From NCBI GenBank assembly GCA_963854835.1, contig OY978525.1:53751448-53815447 (forward strand): DNA of 64,000 nt. Direction: 5' to 3'. The notes beneath the pieces are model-generated. The model saw only the letters and a list, made by a program, of their open reading frames with translations. It did not search any database and was not told the DNA's origin. How positions within the stretch are numbered: position 1 is the first letter of the stretch; each line of letters begins with the position of its first letter. The position numbers were made by a program, and so were the translations under genes. Positions 10,514 through 20,444 of the stretch are shown piece after piece. The stretch is from Megamerina dolium. Lineage: Eukaryota; Arthropoda; Insecta; Diptera; Megamerinidae.

Positions 10514-11702
10514 GGGGTATATAATATATTTTTGATAAGTGTAAGTATAAGTATATACAATATTTATATACATAAAAGTGTTCTGATTTTTGTATAAGGA
10601 AAGAAATCTCATCATAGAAAATGAGAAAATGGTTTTTTGATTTTAGTATTTGTAATATCAATACCAAAAAGTTCTTCGTATACAGGCTATATTTGTGAAT
10701 ATAAAAAACCAAAAATTGTTTGTCGCTAAAGCCCATATAAGGCGTGGTTTAAGGTCAAAGTTCAAATTTGCAATAGAAATTACTTAATAAATTCACAATT
10801 TTTCCTTACAATATGGGCACACACAAAAAAGTAATTTTAATATATTTTCAGTAATATATAATATTTATAACCCATTTTGAATATTTTCAAAATTTTGACA
10901 TTAAAAAAAATTTAAATACATTTTTCATACAATTACCTTTTCAATGGTATTTAAAACATATTTTAAGAAAATGCTTATAGATTTTAAATATTTTTGGAAG
11001 TTAATATATCATGAAATTTTTTCAATATGGATGTCTTTCGATAGAATTACCTGTATGTCTTCAAATTTGGAGTCGCGACCATCAGTATTTTCGGATAAAA
11101 GTATTTTTTGATAGCCGGCACTTGGCCGGGCGCAAAAAAAAAGTAACCCTTATAGACCTGACGCCGGCTTCGTGACCATTAGTATTTCTGGATAAAATTT
11201 GTTCTTGATAGCCGGACTTTGGCTGGGCTCACAAATAAATAACCCTTATAGGCCCATCTCGGCAATGTTTATTTTTTAGGAATTTAATGCTCTCACAATT
11301 TGCAGCAAATTTTGTTTTGAAATTGCATAAAAAACCTGTAACTTCAAGTTACTTGGTTCTGTTAAAACAAAGCAAGCAAAAATACTTTTTACAAAGAAAG
11401 TTAAAAGTTACTTGATTCTGTTATGAGATAGAAATTAATTCTATATGGAATGTTAAAATCGTGTCATTACTTTCACTGTAAGTGTTAATTTTAACTAATT
11501 TATCCAAAACTACGTCTGGAATATGTCGTGCACAAATAAAACTATAGAATCTAGGCTTTCGAGAAATATAAAAGTCATATGAATAACTGAATAACTTCAT
11601 ATTTGACGGAGATACGAACTGTTACGCAAACCCTTAATTTTCCAACATTTTCAAAAAAACCACTAAATACTTCTAAAGTACAATATAAACGCATGTACAC
11701 CA
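10514..11702. other. AT-rich noncoding stretch with a two-unit direct repeat
   Basis: No coding homology. Two degenerate direct repeats of about 97-bp period lie at roughly 11075-11157 and 11172-11253. They share GACCAT.AGTATTT..GGATAAA, TTGATAGCCGG and TAACCCTTATAG. They could be two monomers of a satellite or part of an unrecognised element. Confidence 0.5.
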
Positions 11703-12125
11703 GCGTGGTCTGGTGTTGTTTCCGCCTTAAACTTAAACTGCCTTAAATGGCGTTAGCCTTAAACGGCTAACGCCATTTTTGTTGAACTCATCGCAAGTCA
11801 ACTCACTGGACGTCATGTAGTTTGTTCTGCGCTCTATGTGATGAAACCTTTATTCTGTAATGATGGTGCCCAGCATATAGCTAGTTCTTCTTGTTATGTG
11901 GTAGCGCCATCATTTTTTAATAGTGGTCCTCCTCGTAGCGACCACCGGGCAACGTCTTCCTGCCGCAGGTAGGCGGCTAAGGTGAGTGGCAAAAACCTCC
12001 TCGGTTAGAAGTTGTGCATTGGCTTAGGACCCACCACATAACAATTTTCACCCAATGAAAAATCTAAACAAGCCTCGAATAAGGGCTAACCGTTTTGATG
12101 ACAACCCCCGCAAACAAAAAACAAT
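11703..12125 (+). mobile_element. RTE-1 LINE 5' UTR fragment, copy D
   Basis: Aligns with the 5' UTR of the best RTE-1 copy (59500-59930). Anchors are TGGTCTGGTG, CTCATCGCAAGTCAACTCAC, GCGACCAC.GGGCAACGTCTTCC, GAGTGGC.AAAA.CTCCTCGG, CACCACATA and GATGACAACCCCCGCAAAC. It stops before the endonuclease. A perfect 14-bp inverted repeat (11745-11758 with 11765-11778) lies within it, where the best copy has unrelated sequence. No coding region is retained. Confidence 0.8.
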
Positions 12126-12479
12126 TAATCGTTGTTCCCCCAAAGAAATCTTTTTTTCAAGGTTTTCAAAAAAAAAAAAACACTGATGATATTAGCTACT
12201 ACATCAATTCTAAATGACAAATATCTGAATTTGCTATTTGTATATTCAATTTTACATAAAATAGAAATATTTATTCTTTAAAAATTGATGTTCCAGTTGA
12301 CAACTTCGATAACCTTCTAATGTTTCTTTTTGGCCAAAAGAGGCATTAGTGAAAGAGTTTGTGTATAAGCCAAACCCCATTGTTGAAAATGTTGCTCGTA
12401 TTTCACGTCCTATCTCTGCTTCAAAAAACTAAATACAAAACTTACAAATATTCATTTAAAAAGTTATGCTTGTAATTAC
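12126..12479. other. AT-rich spacer
   Basis: Nothing recognised apart from A-runs. Its right part may be the degenerate start of the Jockey-clade endonuclease that follows. Confidence 0.35.
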
Positions 12480-14395
12480 CACATTCTAACATTTTCGAAT
12501 ACCTAGGTTAAACCAACTGCTCATTATTCTGAGATATTCTCTAATGATTACCAAGTATACATAAAGAACCTTTTACTCAAACTTGAAGGCGGCGTTCAGA
12601 AGTAATTCAGTTAAATAACGCTGAAAATTTTGAATTTATATGTGTACGTGTTCAATTTGGTTGCAACTTTTTTATATAAATTGCTCCTACATTCCGCCAC
12701 AAGCTGAATTAAACATTTATTTTCAGCATGCCGGTGTACTAGAATCTCTATACTCTAGAATACTTCCTGCAGATTCATTGTTAGTTTTAGCGGATTTTAA
12801 TCTAGCATATACATTTCTTGAAATGTTATTGGTAACACTATTACCTCGCTATTTTCCTCGCTATCTTTTTTATATAAATTGCTCCTACATTCCGCCACAA
12901 GCTGAATTAAACATTTATTTTCAGCATGCCGGTGTACTAGAATCTCTATACTCTAGAATACTTCCTGCAGATTCATTGTTAGTTTTAGCGGAATTCTATG
13001 AATTCCACAATAATTACCGCAATACAATTCTATTTAAAATAAACGAACTAGGAATTTCCTATATTTATTTGATAAAACCAATTATTCGAAACTGATGCAT
13101 ATTTTATCTGTCACAGTCTGGCCACAATTGTGGAAAGATTCTTATATTATACCTATTCACAAAAGTGGAAGTCGTTCTTCTATTGACAATTACAAAGACA
13201 TTGCCAAACTAAGTGCTATTCCTAAAATGTTTGAGGCGTTAATAATATAACAAATAATCCAATCCGTAAGCTCAATTATCTCATTGTCCCAACACGGGTT
13301 TCGGAAAGGCAAGTTTACTCTAACCAAACTCTTAGAGTTTTCTTCACGTGTAATAAACGACTTCACTTTAAATTGTCAAACTAATGTCATTATACTGACA
13401 TTTGACAAAGTAAACAAAAAAAGTTAGACATAATTACCTTCCCGCCAATTTTGCTAAGTTGAATTAAATCTTACTTAGAAAAAAGGAAACAAAAAGTGTT
13501 ATTTAATAATACATTTTCGAAATATATTGGTGTCATTTCTAGGGTTCCAAGACTTCTTGGACCTATACTTTTTTTACTCTTCATTAATGATTTGCCTACA
13601 GTGATAAGACTTTCTGAAATTTTAATGTATGCCGATGATGTGAAGCTTTTCACGTCACACAGATCAGTAGTTGAGCAGGTTCATCTTCAATATGACCTCG
13701 ACAATTTGGTCAAATGATGAAATATAAATTGCATGAGTGTTAGCATAAAAAATTGTAAATTTATGTGTGTTTTCAAGAAAAATCTCTACTTTCTGTCACA
13801 TATAAAATTCAAGATCACACCCTAGAGCAAGCCCTAATATTTACTGACTTAGGGGTTACCACGGATACAAAATTACGCTTTAATTTTCATATTAATATCT
13901 GTGTAAATAAGGCTAAGGGGGTTTTAGCCTTCATTAAAATATGGTTTAACGAATTTAATGATCCATATATTACAAAGACTTTTCACCACATTGGTTCGAC
14001 CAATACTGTAATATGCATCTGCTATTTGGAATCCACTCTATCAATTGTATAAATATAATCTGAAATCAGTTGCAAAAACAATTCCTACTGGTTGCTTTGA
14101 GGAACCTTCGAAAAGTCGGCGATTAATTCGAGTAATGCTAACTGTCACATTAATAGTTAAACATTTAATTGGAGATATATATATATAGCCCTTACTTTCT
14201 TAATGAATTAAGTTTTAATATACCGTCAAGAGTACCACGCTACTATGTACCTATTAAGATCGTTACTTGTAAAACGAATTATGCACAACATGATCCGTTT
14301 CGCTGTTTATGTTACGATAATTCCTACTATTACATCTTTGATATATCCTCTCCACTTATTGAATACTCTTAATTAATTTTATTTTTTGAATATAT
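12480..14395 (+). mobile_element. JOCK-4: Jockey-clade LINE with a duplicated endonuclease segment
   Basis: Plus-strand pieces are the endonuclease (FYINCSYIPPQAELNIYFQH, LPADSLLVLADFN) and RT (WPQLWKDSYIIPIHKSGSRS, SQHGFRKGKFTLTKLLEF, PRLLGPILFLLFINDLPTVI, MYADDVKLFTSHRS, LYFLSHIKFKITP, TDLGVTTDTKLRFNFHI). Next come thumb and tail blocks FNEFNDPYITKTF, FLNELSFNIPSRVPRYY and TNYAQHDPFRCLCYDNSYYY near 14190-14340. The YADD box is intact. Stops and frameshifts are frequent, and the N-terminal RT fingers are shortened. Confidence 0.82.
12667..12992 (+). repeat. 128-bp exact direct duplication inside JOCK-4 endonuclease
   Basis: Bases 12667-12794 and 12865-12992 appear identical by eye, offset by 198 bp with a 70-bp unique spacer. 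198 is divisible by three, so the frame at 12640-13095 reads through both copies and repeats FYINCSYIPP and SLLVLA. Identity is high against a decayed background, which implies the duplication is younger than most of the element's decay. Confidence 0.9.
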
Positions 14396-14545
14396 ATTAT
14401 TTTCTTCAATCAGCTAATGAAATTGTCCTCTGCCCCCAAGACGTTTCTACAGAGCAGACCGGATTGCTACTGTTATCGGTCACCGATCCGTGCATTCAGA
14501 CTGATGTGCTCCTCGGTCGGGTGGGTGGGTAAGTGAGCTCGTTGG

Positions 14546-16316
14546 GTCGTTCGTAAGATACTACGACATCTTGTGAACGAACGACTGGCAACAATTCGCA
14601 TCAAGGCAAACTTTTTCAACATCACCCTAATATGTGCCCACGTCCCGAGAGATAAAAATGACGATGCGACCAAAAAGAGCTTTTTTCAGCCCCAGGAAGA
14701 AGTTTATGACCGCTGCCCCGCCAAGGCATCAAAATCGTGCTTGGGTTAAAGTTGCCAGGGTGGGCGAAGAAGATACTTTTTGTCCAACCATCGGAAAAAT
14801 CAGTCTCCAACAGAACACTTCCGATAACGGAATGGGGGTAATCGACTTCGCCGCAGCATGAAACATTGTGTAGCAGTACCAGATTTCATCATCTCGACAT
14901 CCATAAAGCGACGTGGCTGTCTCCAGACCAACGAACTAAAAACCAAATTGATCACAAGATGATCGACAAAAGGCATGCTTCCAGTGTGCTGGGCGTGAAA
15001 TCGGTCCATGGTGACAACATCGACTCGATCACTATCTTGTTGTAGCTAAGGTGCGACAGTAAATGCTTTTACCACTCGATTATCGGATCTGCTTATGCAC
15101 TTCCCCTGTTGATGATGCATGCGCATAGTAGACACATATATCCCACTCCATGAATACTGCTGCTGAGGAAGTAATGGGTTTCTACCGGCGCTCAGATGAT
15201 GATCCTGTGTGCCGGTGCTACGGGAACTGTTAAAATGAGGAGTGTGGAAGACGTCTTTTCAGGCGCAAGAAGAGAAAACAAGCAAGACGCAAATGTAAGG
15301 AGATAGAGATGAGTAGAGACATGAATGAGACTCGAAAATTCTTCGAGAGGAACAAGCGCCTGAGTGGCAGTTTAACAGGCACGACAGTGAGCCTCTCCCT
15401 GTCGTGCAAAAATATAAATCTGGTTACAGATGTCCAGTTTGTCCTGAGCTTATGGACTAGCAGTTCTTCACGTGGCAACGCCACGAACAATCCCGCCAGT
15501 GCAGAGGTTACCCCGAGCTTCACAATCGCGGATGGTGGTGTAGTTGTGTCACCACCCGACAATGACGAAGTCAGAAAAACCATTTCTAGGCTGAAAAACA
15601 ACAAAGCTGAAGGTGCTGATGGCGATGAGCAACTCACCGGTATGCACCAGCTCATAAGCAGTGCAGCATTCTCAGAGTTGGAAAGAGAGTCGCGTCGAAT
15701 GGATCTCACTGTGAACGAGGGCAGGACGAAATGCCTACTATCAACAAAGAGTCTCGGCGTCTTGGACAGCACGTCACTGTTGATAACTACGCTTTTGAAG
15801 TAATGAAGAACCAGCATTACCACAAGTAATGCCTGGAGCCTGGAGATGTTGCGACGGATCGCTTTTACTAACATGTGCTACATTGGGCTAAGTAAGCAAG
15901 TGAGAAGTTGAGCCCTCTGTCGAGAAACGAAATCTACATTCTAAAAATCGGTCATCATACTTCTCCTTACATAAGTATAGCGCTGATTCTTGGACAATTT
16001 CCACCTCAGATGAGAGAATATTCGAAATTTTCGAGACAGAAATTCTACGCAAGATCTTTGGACCTATTTGCGTTGAGTTGTATGCTGATACCGATATAGT
16101 AAAGTGCATTAAAATTCAGCGGCTGCTCTGGCTAGGTCACATCGAAAAGAGGCAGACCTAACCTCCGGTGGAAAGACCAGGTATTGGAGAACTTGTCAGC
16201 GATTGAAATTTCAAATTGGCGCCTACTAGCCAAAGAAAGAGTTGGCTGATGAAGCATGCAAGATTCAGCTTCAATCAATTTTCGGTTGTAATGACCACAT
16301 AAGTAAGTAAGTAAGT
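14546..16316 (+). mobile_element. RTE-1 LINE, copy E (rearranged, with AAGT tail)
   Basis: Contains endonuclease pieces (NERLATIRIKANFFNIT, then ISLQQNTSDNGMGVIDFAAA) and linker pieces (ATWLSPDQRT, YDEVR-like, GADGDEQLTGMHQLIS). It then jumps directly from HQLIS to AAFSELERESRRMDLTVNE (15660), removing about 600 bp including the RT palm and YADD. It ends with NLRWKDQVLENL and a TAAGTAAGTAAGTA tail (16301-16316). Frame breaks are common. The RT-less internal deletion makes it a non-autonomous relic. Confidence 0.85.
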
Positions 16317-16619
16317 ACACCAGCGAAGTAACGTGCAAAACCCTTACCTCTTTACCTTTTCATATACTCTTTGTGTTTGCGCAATTGGGAAATAAGCAGC
16401 TGATTGTATATATTTTACATCCAAATCAAATTAATTTGAATTTAAATTTCAAAATGCTAAACGAATATTTATATTTTTCTTTATAAAAAGTCGTCAAAAT
16501 TAAAAGTAAAACTTCAAATGTTAACGGTAGAACAGAAAACATATTTTTCATTGAACGTCAAGTAGTTAATATGGCCTACAAAAAGAGCGACTGGAACTAT
16601 CTGTGTAATAATATCATGG
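16317..16619. other. AT-rich spacer
   Basis: No recognisable coding region or element end. Confidence 0.35.
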
Positions 16620-17060
16620 GTCCTGCTCTGTACACATGGTGTTCACATGGTGAATGCATATCTGAATTATAGAACGACAGAACTGGACGACTAATATTCC
16701 TTACAATTGCGCAAGGAAGAACATCGATTATTCTTGATCGAATCGGGCAATTCTTTTATAACCCCACACATTGAACAGCTTGAACGTATTCGCAGAGGCA
16801 AAAAGTCGTTCGCGGTTGTAAACGATGTTCGTGGTATTCTTAAGAACCAACCTTCAACATCTCGAGCTCTTGCGCGAACCAGCAATTATTTACATGGTCA
16901 TGAGGCGTCAAATAAGCACGGACGTTCCCACGACTCCAAACAAAGAGTACCAACTTACACAGTGTTGAATGCGATAAGTGCAAAAGAAAGGTGTGGCCAC
17001 GACATCATTTCACTTCGTGTGAAGAACGCGAAACTAATTTTCCTTACCTTATTTTACAAT
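16620..17060 (+). pseudogene. Possible piggyBac-like transposase C-terminus
   Basis: The frame at 16707-17168 reads EEHRLFLIESGNSFITPHIE, RIRRGKKSFAVVNDVRGILK and STSRALARTSNYLHGHEASN. In the next frame, from about 16970, it continues ECDKCKRKVWPRHHFTSCEE. That CxxC...HH...C pattern resembles the C-terminal cysteine-rich finger of piggyBac-type transposases, and the preceding Ser/Arg-rich stretch resembles their C-terminal linkers. No catalytic Asp blocks are visible and one frameshift separates body and finger. The family assignment is an inference. Confidence 0.42.
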
Positions 17061-17417
17061 ATATACATATCATTTGATGTAATATTTTTAAGTCTTTATA
17101 TAATATTTCGTCTATTTTTTTTATGTAAATATTTTTCTTTCGAGCGGTACCCAAGCAAGCAAAAATGATGTCACAATGGTTCTGCGTTCAGAACCGGCAG
17201 AACCATATGACAGGTATATGAACTTAGGAACACACATAATTAAATCGTCTATTTAGGCAATTTTGATCACGTGGTCACAAACGTCGACTCGAAATTAATG
17301 CACCATGCAATCGCGCAGGGTATAAAAACACTAATTATAATTACTTACTACACCAACTTATTTAAAAAATTGATTTCTACTACGAGTTACTTATACCAAT
17401 TCACTTATTGCTATATA
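17061..17417. other. AT-rich spacer 5' of the pogo element
   Basis: No recognisable coding content. Confidence 0.35.
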
Positions 17418-17859
17418 CAGCGCACGCTCGATAACGTGAACACTCTAAAACATGAACACCCCAAAACGTGAACAAACTTTTTTTTACATTGACCATTCTA
17501 AAACGTGAACAAGGCAAGAAAGCTCTATAAGATTTTTAACAAAGCGGTGCTATGGGCTAGTCATGAAGAATGAATGATATATGATATAAATGTACTGAAA
17601 CGCCTAAGGGAGAAAGCCGCATTTCAACTAGTAGAAAAACAGAAGACACAGAAAAAAATGACTGATTTTTTTAAATAAAAAAATGATCTCAAATGTATAA
17701 TCCATATCTTTAGCGAGCAAATTAATGTACAATAAAATATGAATTTAAACATGTTAATATGTATTGACTATAGACTTTTTTGCTATTCGAAAACGTCAAC
17801 ACTTTTGATAACGTGAACAGCCTTGGTTTTAATTAGTTCACGTTATCGAGCGTGCGCTG
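17418..17859. mobile_element. 442-bp pogo/Tigger-type nonautonomous element
   Basis: Perfect 24-bp TIRs at 17418-17441 and 17836-17859 begin CAGCGCACGCTCGATAACGT, flanked by TA on both sides (17416-17417 and 17860-17861). Subterminal copies of AAAACGTGAACA lie inside both ends. The interior at about 17585-17675 (plus) still encodes LREKAAFQLVEKQKTQKKMT followed by DFFK and a stop, like the C-terminal end of pogo/Tigger DDE proteins (TDFF ending). It is an internally deleted copy of an autonomous pogo element. It lies 82 bp beyond the Wnt2 stop codon, in or next to the 3' UTR. Confidence 0.88.
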
Positions 17860-17943
17860 TATGTACAATCAGTTATAAATGCTACTGTATTATACTGTGT
17901 ATCTTACAAAGTAATAAACATATTATATTTAATATCGAGAAGT

Positions 17944-18238
17944 TTAATTACAAGTCAACTCTTCATAGTTCTGTTGACATACTTCACATTGCACCTGACA
18001 GCACCATTTGAATTGACAGCGACACTGTGACGTCCGTATGCTTTGGTGCGTATTATAGCCGCGTCCACAACATAGTAAATCACAGCTTTGGAGTCCATGG
18101 AAAGTACGATTACAAATGCGTCCCCTTGTTCCCAGAATGCCCAATTGCACGTTACGTTCGCAGTAGTTCGGGGAAGTTTGTAAATATACAAGTTCCATTC
18201 GCTTTAGATTCTGTGAATTGCTGGATGAAAGGGGTTTC
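17944..18238 (-). CDS. Wnt2: Wnt2 final coding exon
   Basis: The minus exon follows a TTTTATCAG acceptor (AG at 18239-18240) and ends at TAA 17944-17946. It encodes RMELVYLQTSPNYCERNVQL, the sequon NRT, then SCDLLCCGRGYNTHQ and a Cys-rich end (CRCQFKWCCQVQCEVC) finishing ELTCN. This is the C-terminal disulfide-rich hand of secreted Wnt ligands that contacts Frizzled. The frame is intact. Close match to what I know of insect Wnt2 (KRMEL.YL..SPNYCER) supports the symbol rather than Wnt7 or another paralogue. The 84-bp intron to the previous exon is normal for flies. Confidence 0.93.
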
Positions 18239-18322
18239 CTGATAAAAGAAATAAAATATTTATAAACTAATGCACAATGTGGGACAAAATTGATTGCTAA
18301 CATTACACAAAAGTGAACATAC

Positions 18323-18510
18323 TTGATTACAACTAAATTCAGTCCATGTTTGTTCTGGGCTGCTTGGACTATTTTGGCTTTATTGTACTTCGCCATGAGA
18401 ACATCTCCGATCACACGAAAAGGTGGTAAGCTTTTCCAACATGTTTTCATTACACACGACCCACTGACCCCGTGACACTTGCAATCTGTTTTTAAAAGAT
18501 TCTTAACTAT
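18323..18510 (-). CDS. Wnt2: Wnt2 penultimate visible exon with lipidation motif
   Basis: Acceptor TATTTTTAG (AG at 18511-18512) and donor GTATGT (starting 18322) bound a 188-nt exon in phase 0 that ends two bases into a Lys codon. It encodes TDCKCHGVSGSCVMKTCWKS and then LPPFRVIGDVLMAKYNKAKI. CKCHGVSGSC is the invariant Wnt signature; its Ser is the palmitoleoylation site used by Porcupine. All cysteines are in place, so the exon looks functional. The intron to the upstream exon is 314 bp. Confidence 0.94.
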
Positions 18511-18824
18511 CTAAAAATATGAATAAGATATTAATAAATTAATATTATATCAGATATTCTCTGCAATAACAAATCACTCAAGAATTATGATTTTAAACTC
18601 GACGAAGAAAAATGCCATTCGCCTAATTTCTTTTCGAATACCTCTTTTTGACTTGTGTCGTTATATCATATAAAAATATTACAAGTATATTAGCCAATGT
18701 TCGTAATAAGTAAAAAGCCGATATTAATGTATCATTTTTGAATACAATAATATGCATCTTCTTATGGAACAGGTTATCTTTGCCACCAACGTCACTTCGA
18801 CACTTTTATTGCTTAAAAACTTAC

Positions 18825-19138
18825 TTTTCTTCCTACTCTATTGTTGTGCAAGTTCATTAGACTGCGGGTATCACCTTCAATCTCTCGAGCGTCCAAAAAT
18901 TTACGCGAAAACTTTATACCAAAATTAATATCTGCAGAACATCCACCCCATTTCCATGGCTGCGGAGTTGTAGATAAAATGGTGTCAGTATCGTTATAAA
19001 AATGTTTTCTTTCTGCAATTGTTTTATGTCTAATGTCGCAACCACATAATGATATATTGCCACGTGAGCAGGCTGCTGTAATCGAATGAGCAACTCCGGC
19101 GCTAGAAATAGCATAAACAAAAGCTGCTTCACGTGATC
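18825..19138 (-). CDS. Wnt2: Wnt2 upstream visible exon
   Basis: Acceptor CCTATTTTAG (AG at 19139-19140) and donor GTAAGT (starting 18824) bound a 314-nt exon that enters in phase 1 and leaves in phase 0. It encodes [53 protein letters not shown] and [20 protein letters not shown]. These are the core helical blocks of the Wnt N-terminal domain. Exons for the signal peptide and first roughly 100 residues should lie further right on the minus strand but are not visible to 64 kb. The gene is therefore partial in this window. Confidence 0.94.
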
Positions 19139-19414
19139 CTAAAATAGGAAATATGAAATACATAAATTAAATAATGAGTATAATAATATAAAATATAAAA
19201 AGTTTGGCTTCTATAAATCCTAAATTTATACCCTACAGATGATACGAACGGGAGATATACATTGGAACGCATACCTTTGTATTGGATTTAGGAATTGGGG
19301 ATTTAGTTTTTTTACCTATTCAATAGAATATCTAACTTATTTCATTAGCAAATATTAAAAAAATAACAAGACTCTGACAAAGGATTCTGATAGAGGGTGA
19401 TGAATATAAAAAAA
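19139..19414. other. Wnt2 intronic sequence upstream of the visible exons
   Basis: AT-rich. It contains the splice acceptor and polypyrimidine-like tract for the exon at 18825-19138. Nothing else recognised. Confidence 0.5.
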
Positions 19415-20440
19415 TTACCTTACAGTCGGCTGGGGCCGACCAAATTATACCCTGCATATGTAGATATATATATATATATAAAAAGTTTACTCGAATATCC
19501 ATCTTTTTCTTTTATTTCCACTTTTTGAGAAACAATTTTTGCATATACTACTAATTTACACCCGAAATATGATTGACTTTGACGAAGTACTTTGTATGTT
19601 ATGAGGGTTCTAAAAGGGATATTTTAAAGCAGGTTTTTAAGATATTTCCGAGGCTTAGTATGGGAGCTATATAAAAAGTGGGCGTGTATTATCTTTTTCT
19701 TGTAAATCCAATTAATTTTTCATTAATAATCCACACCTTAAATTTGGTTGTCCTACGCTGAGTAGTTCGTAAGTTAAAGCGGTTTAAATTTTTTTAATTT
19801 TCGTAACTTTGTATGGTAGCCACATTAAGAAGAGGGCGTGGCATGTTGATTTTTTGCCAGATTATGTACAACTACCATATTAACCTAAGTATTAATTATG
19901 ATCGTTCTAGACAGAAGATTGCAGAAGCTGCAGCTATCTCAATTTAAAAGAAATTCAGCCATTCTGTATGGGAGCCACTATAAACAATGGGCGTGGCTGG
20001 CTCATTTCTTGTGAGTATATTTGCTCTTATAATGCTAATCCACTAAATATTTTATAAGTTATAGCGCTTAAAATTTTTGTTTAATTCCCTCGGCTTTGTA
20101 TGGGAGCCCCAATAAGAAGTGGGCGTGGCACGCTCATTTTTTGCCAGATTATTTCCGATTATCATAATAACCTAAGTATTATTTATGGTTATTTTAGACA
20201 GAAGATTGTAGAAGTTACAGCTTTTTCAATTTAAAAGAAATTTGGTCATTTTGTATGGGGGCTAGAGTGGGCGTGGCGTGTCCATTTCCTGTGAGTCTAG
20301 TCACTCTTACAATACTAATCCATACTTTAAATCTAGTTGTTCTATGATGAATAGTTTGCAAGTTATAACCGTTAACATTTTTTTTAATTTCCGCAACTTT
20401 GTATAGGAGACCCAAGAAGGAGTGGGCGTGGCGTGAAATA
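19415..20440. repeat. Intronic array of about 150-bp subrepeats (GTATGGGAG...GGGCGTGG)
   Basis: Starts with a palindromic GTCGGCTGGGGCCGAC-type head followed by CAAATTATACCCTGCATATG and a short (TA)n. Six units follow, whose anchor GTATGGGAGCC..A..AA.AAGTGGGCGTGG begins near 19658, 19810, 19976, 20098, 20253 and 20401 (spacing about 120-165 bp). Two flanking types alternate: one with GCCAGATTAT...CCTAAGTATTA, the other with TTTCTTGTGAGT...CTCTTA.AAT.CTAATCCA. The array is in the putative Wnt2 intron. No coding capacity is seen. Confidence 0.75.
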
Positions 20441-20444
20441 TAAT

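Noticed and set aside
15230..15874. Minus-strand 214-codon frame
   Set aside because: Antisense to RTE-1 copy E, whose plus-strand motifs are clear. Equivalent antisense frames occur in other RTE-1 copies.
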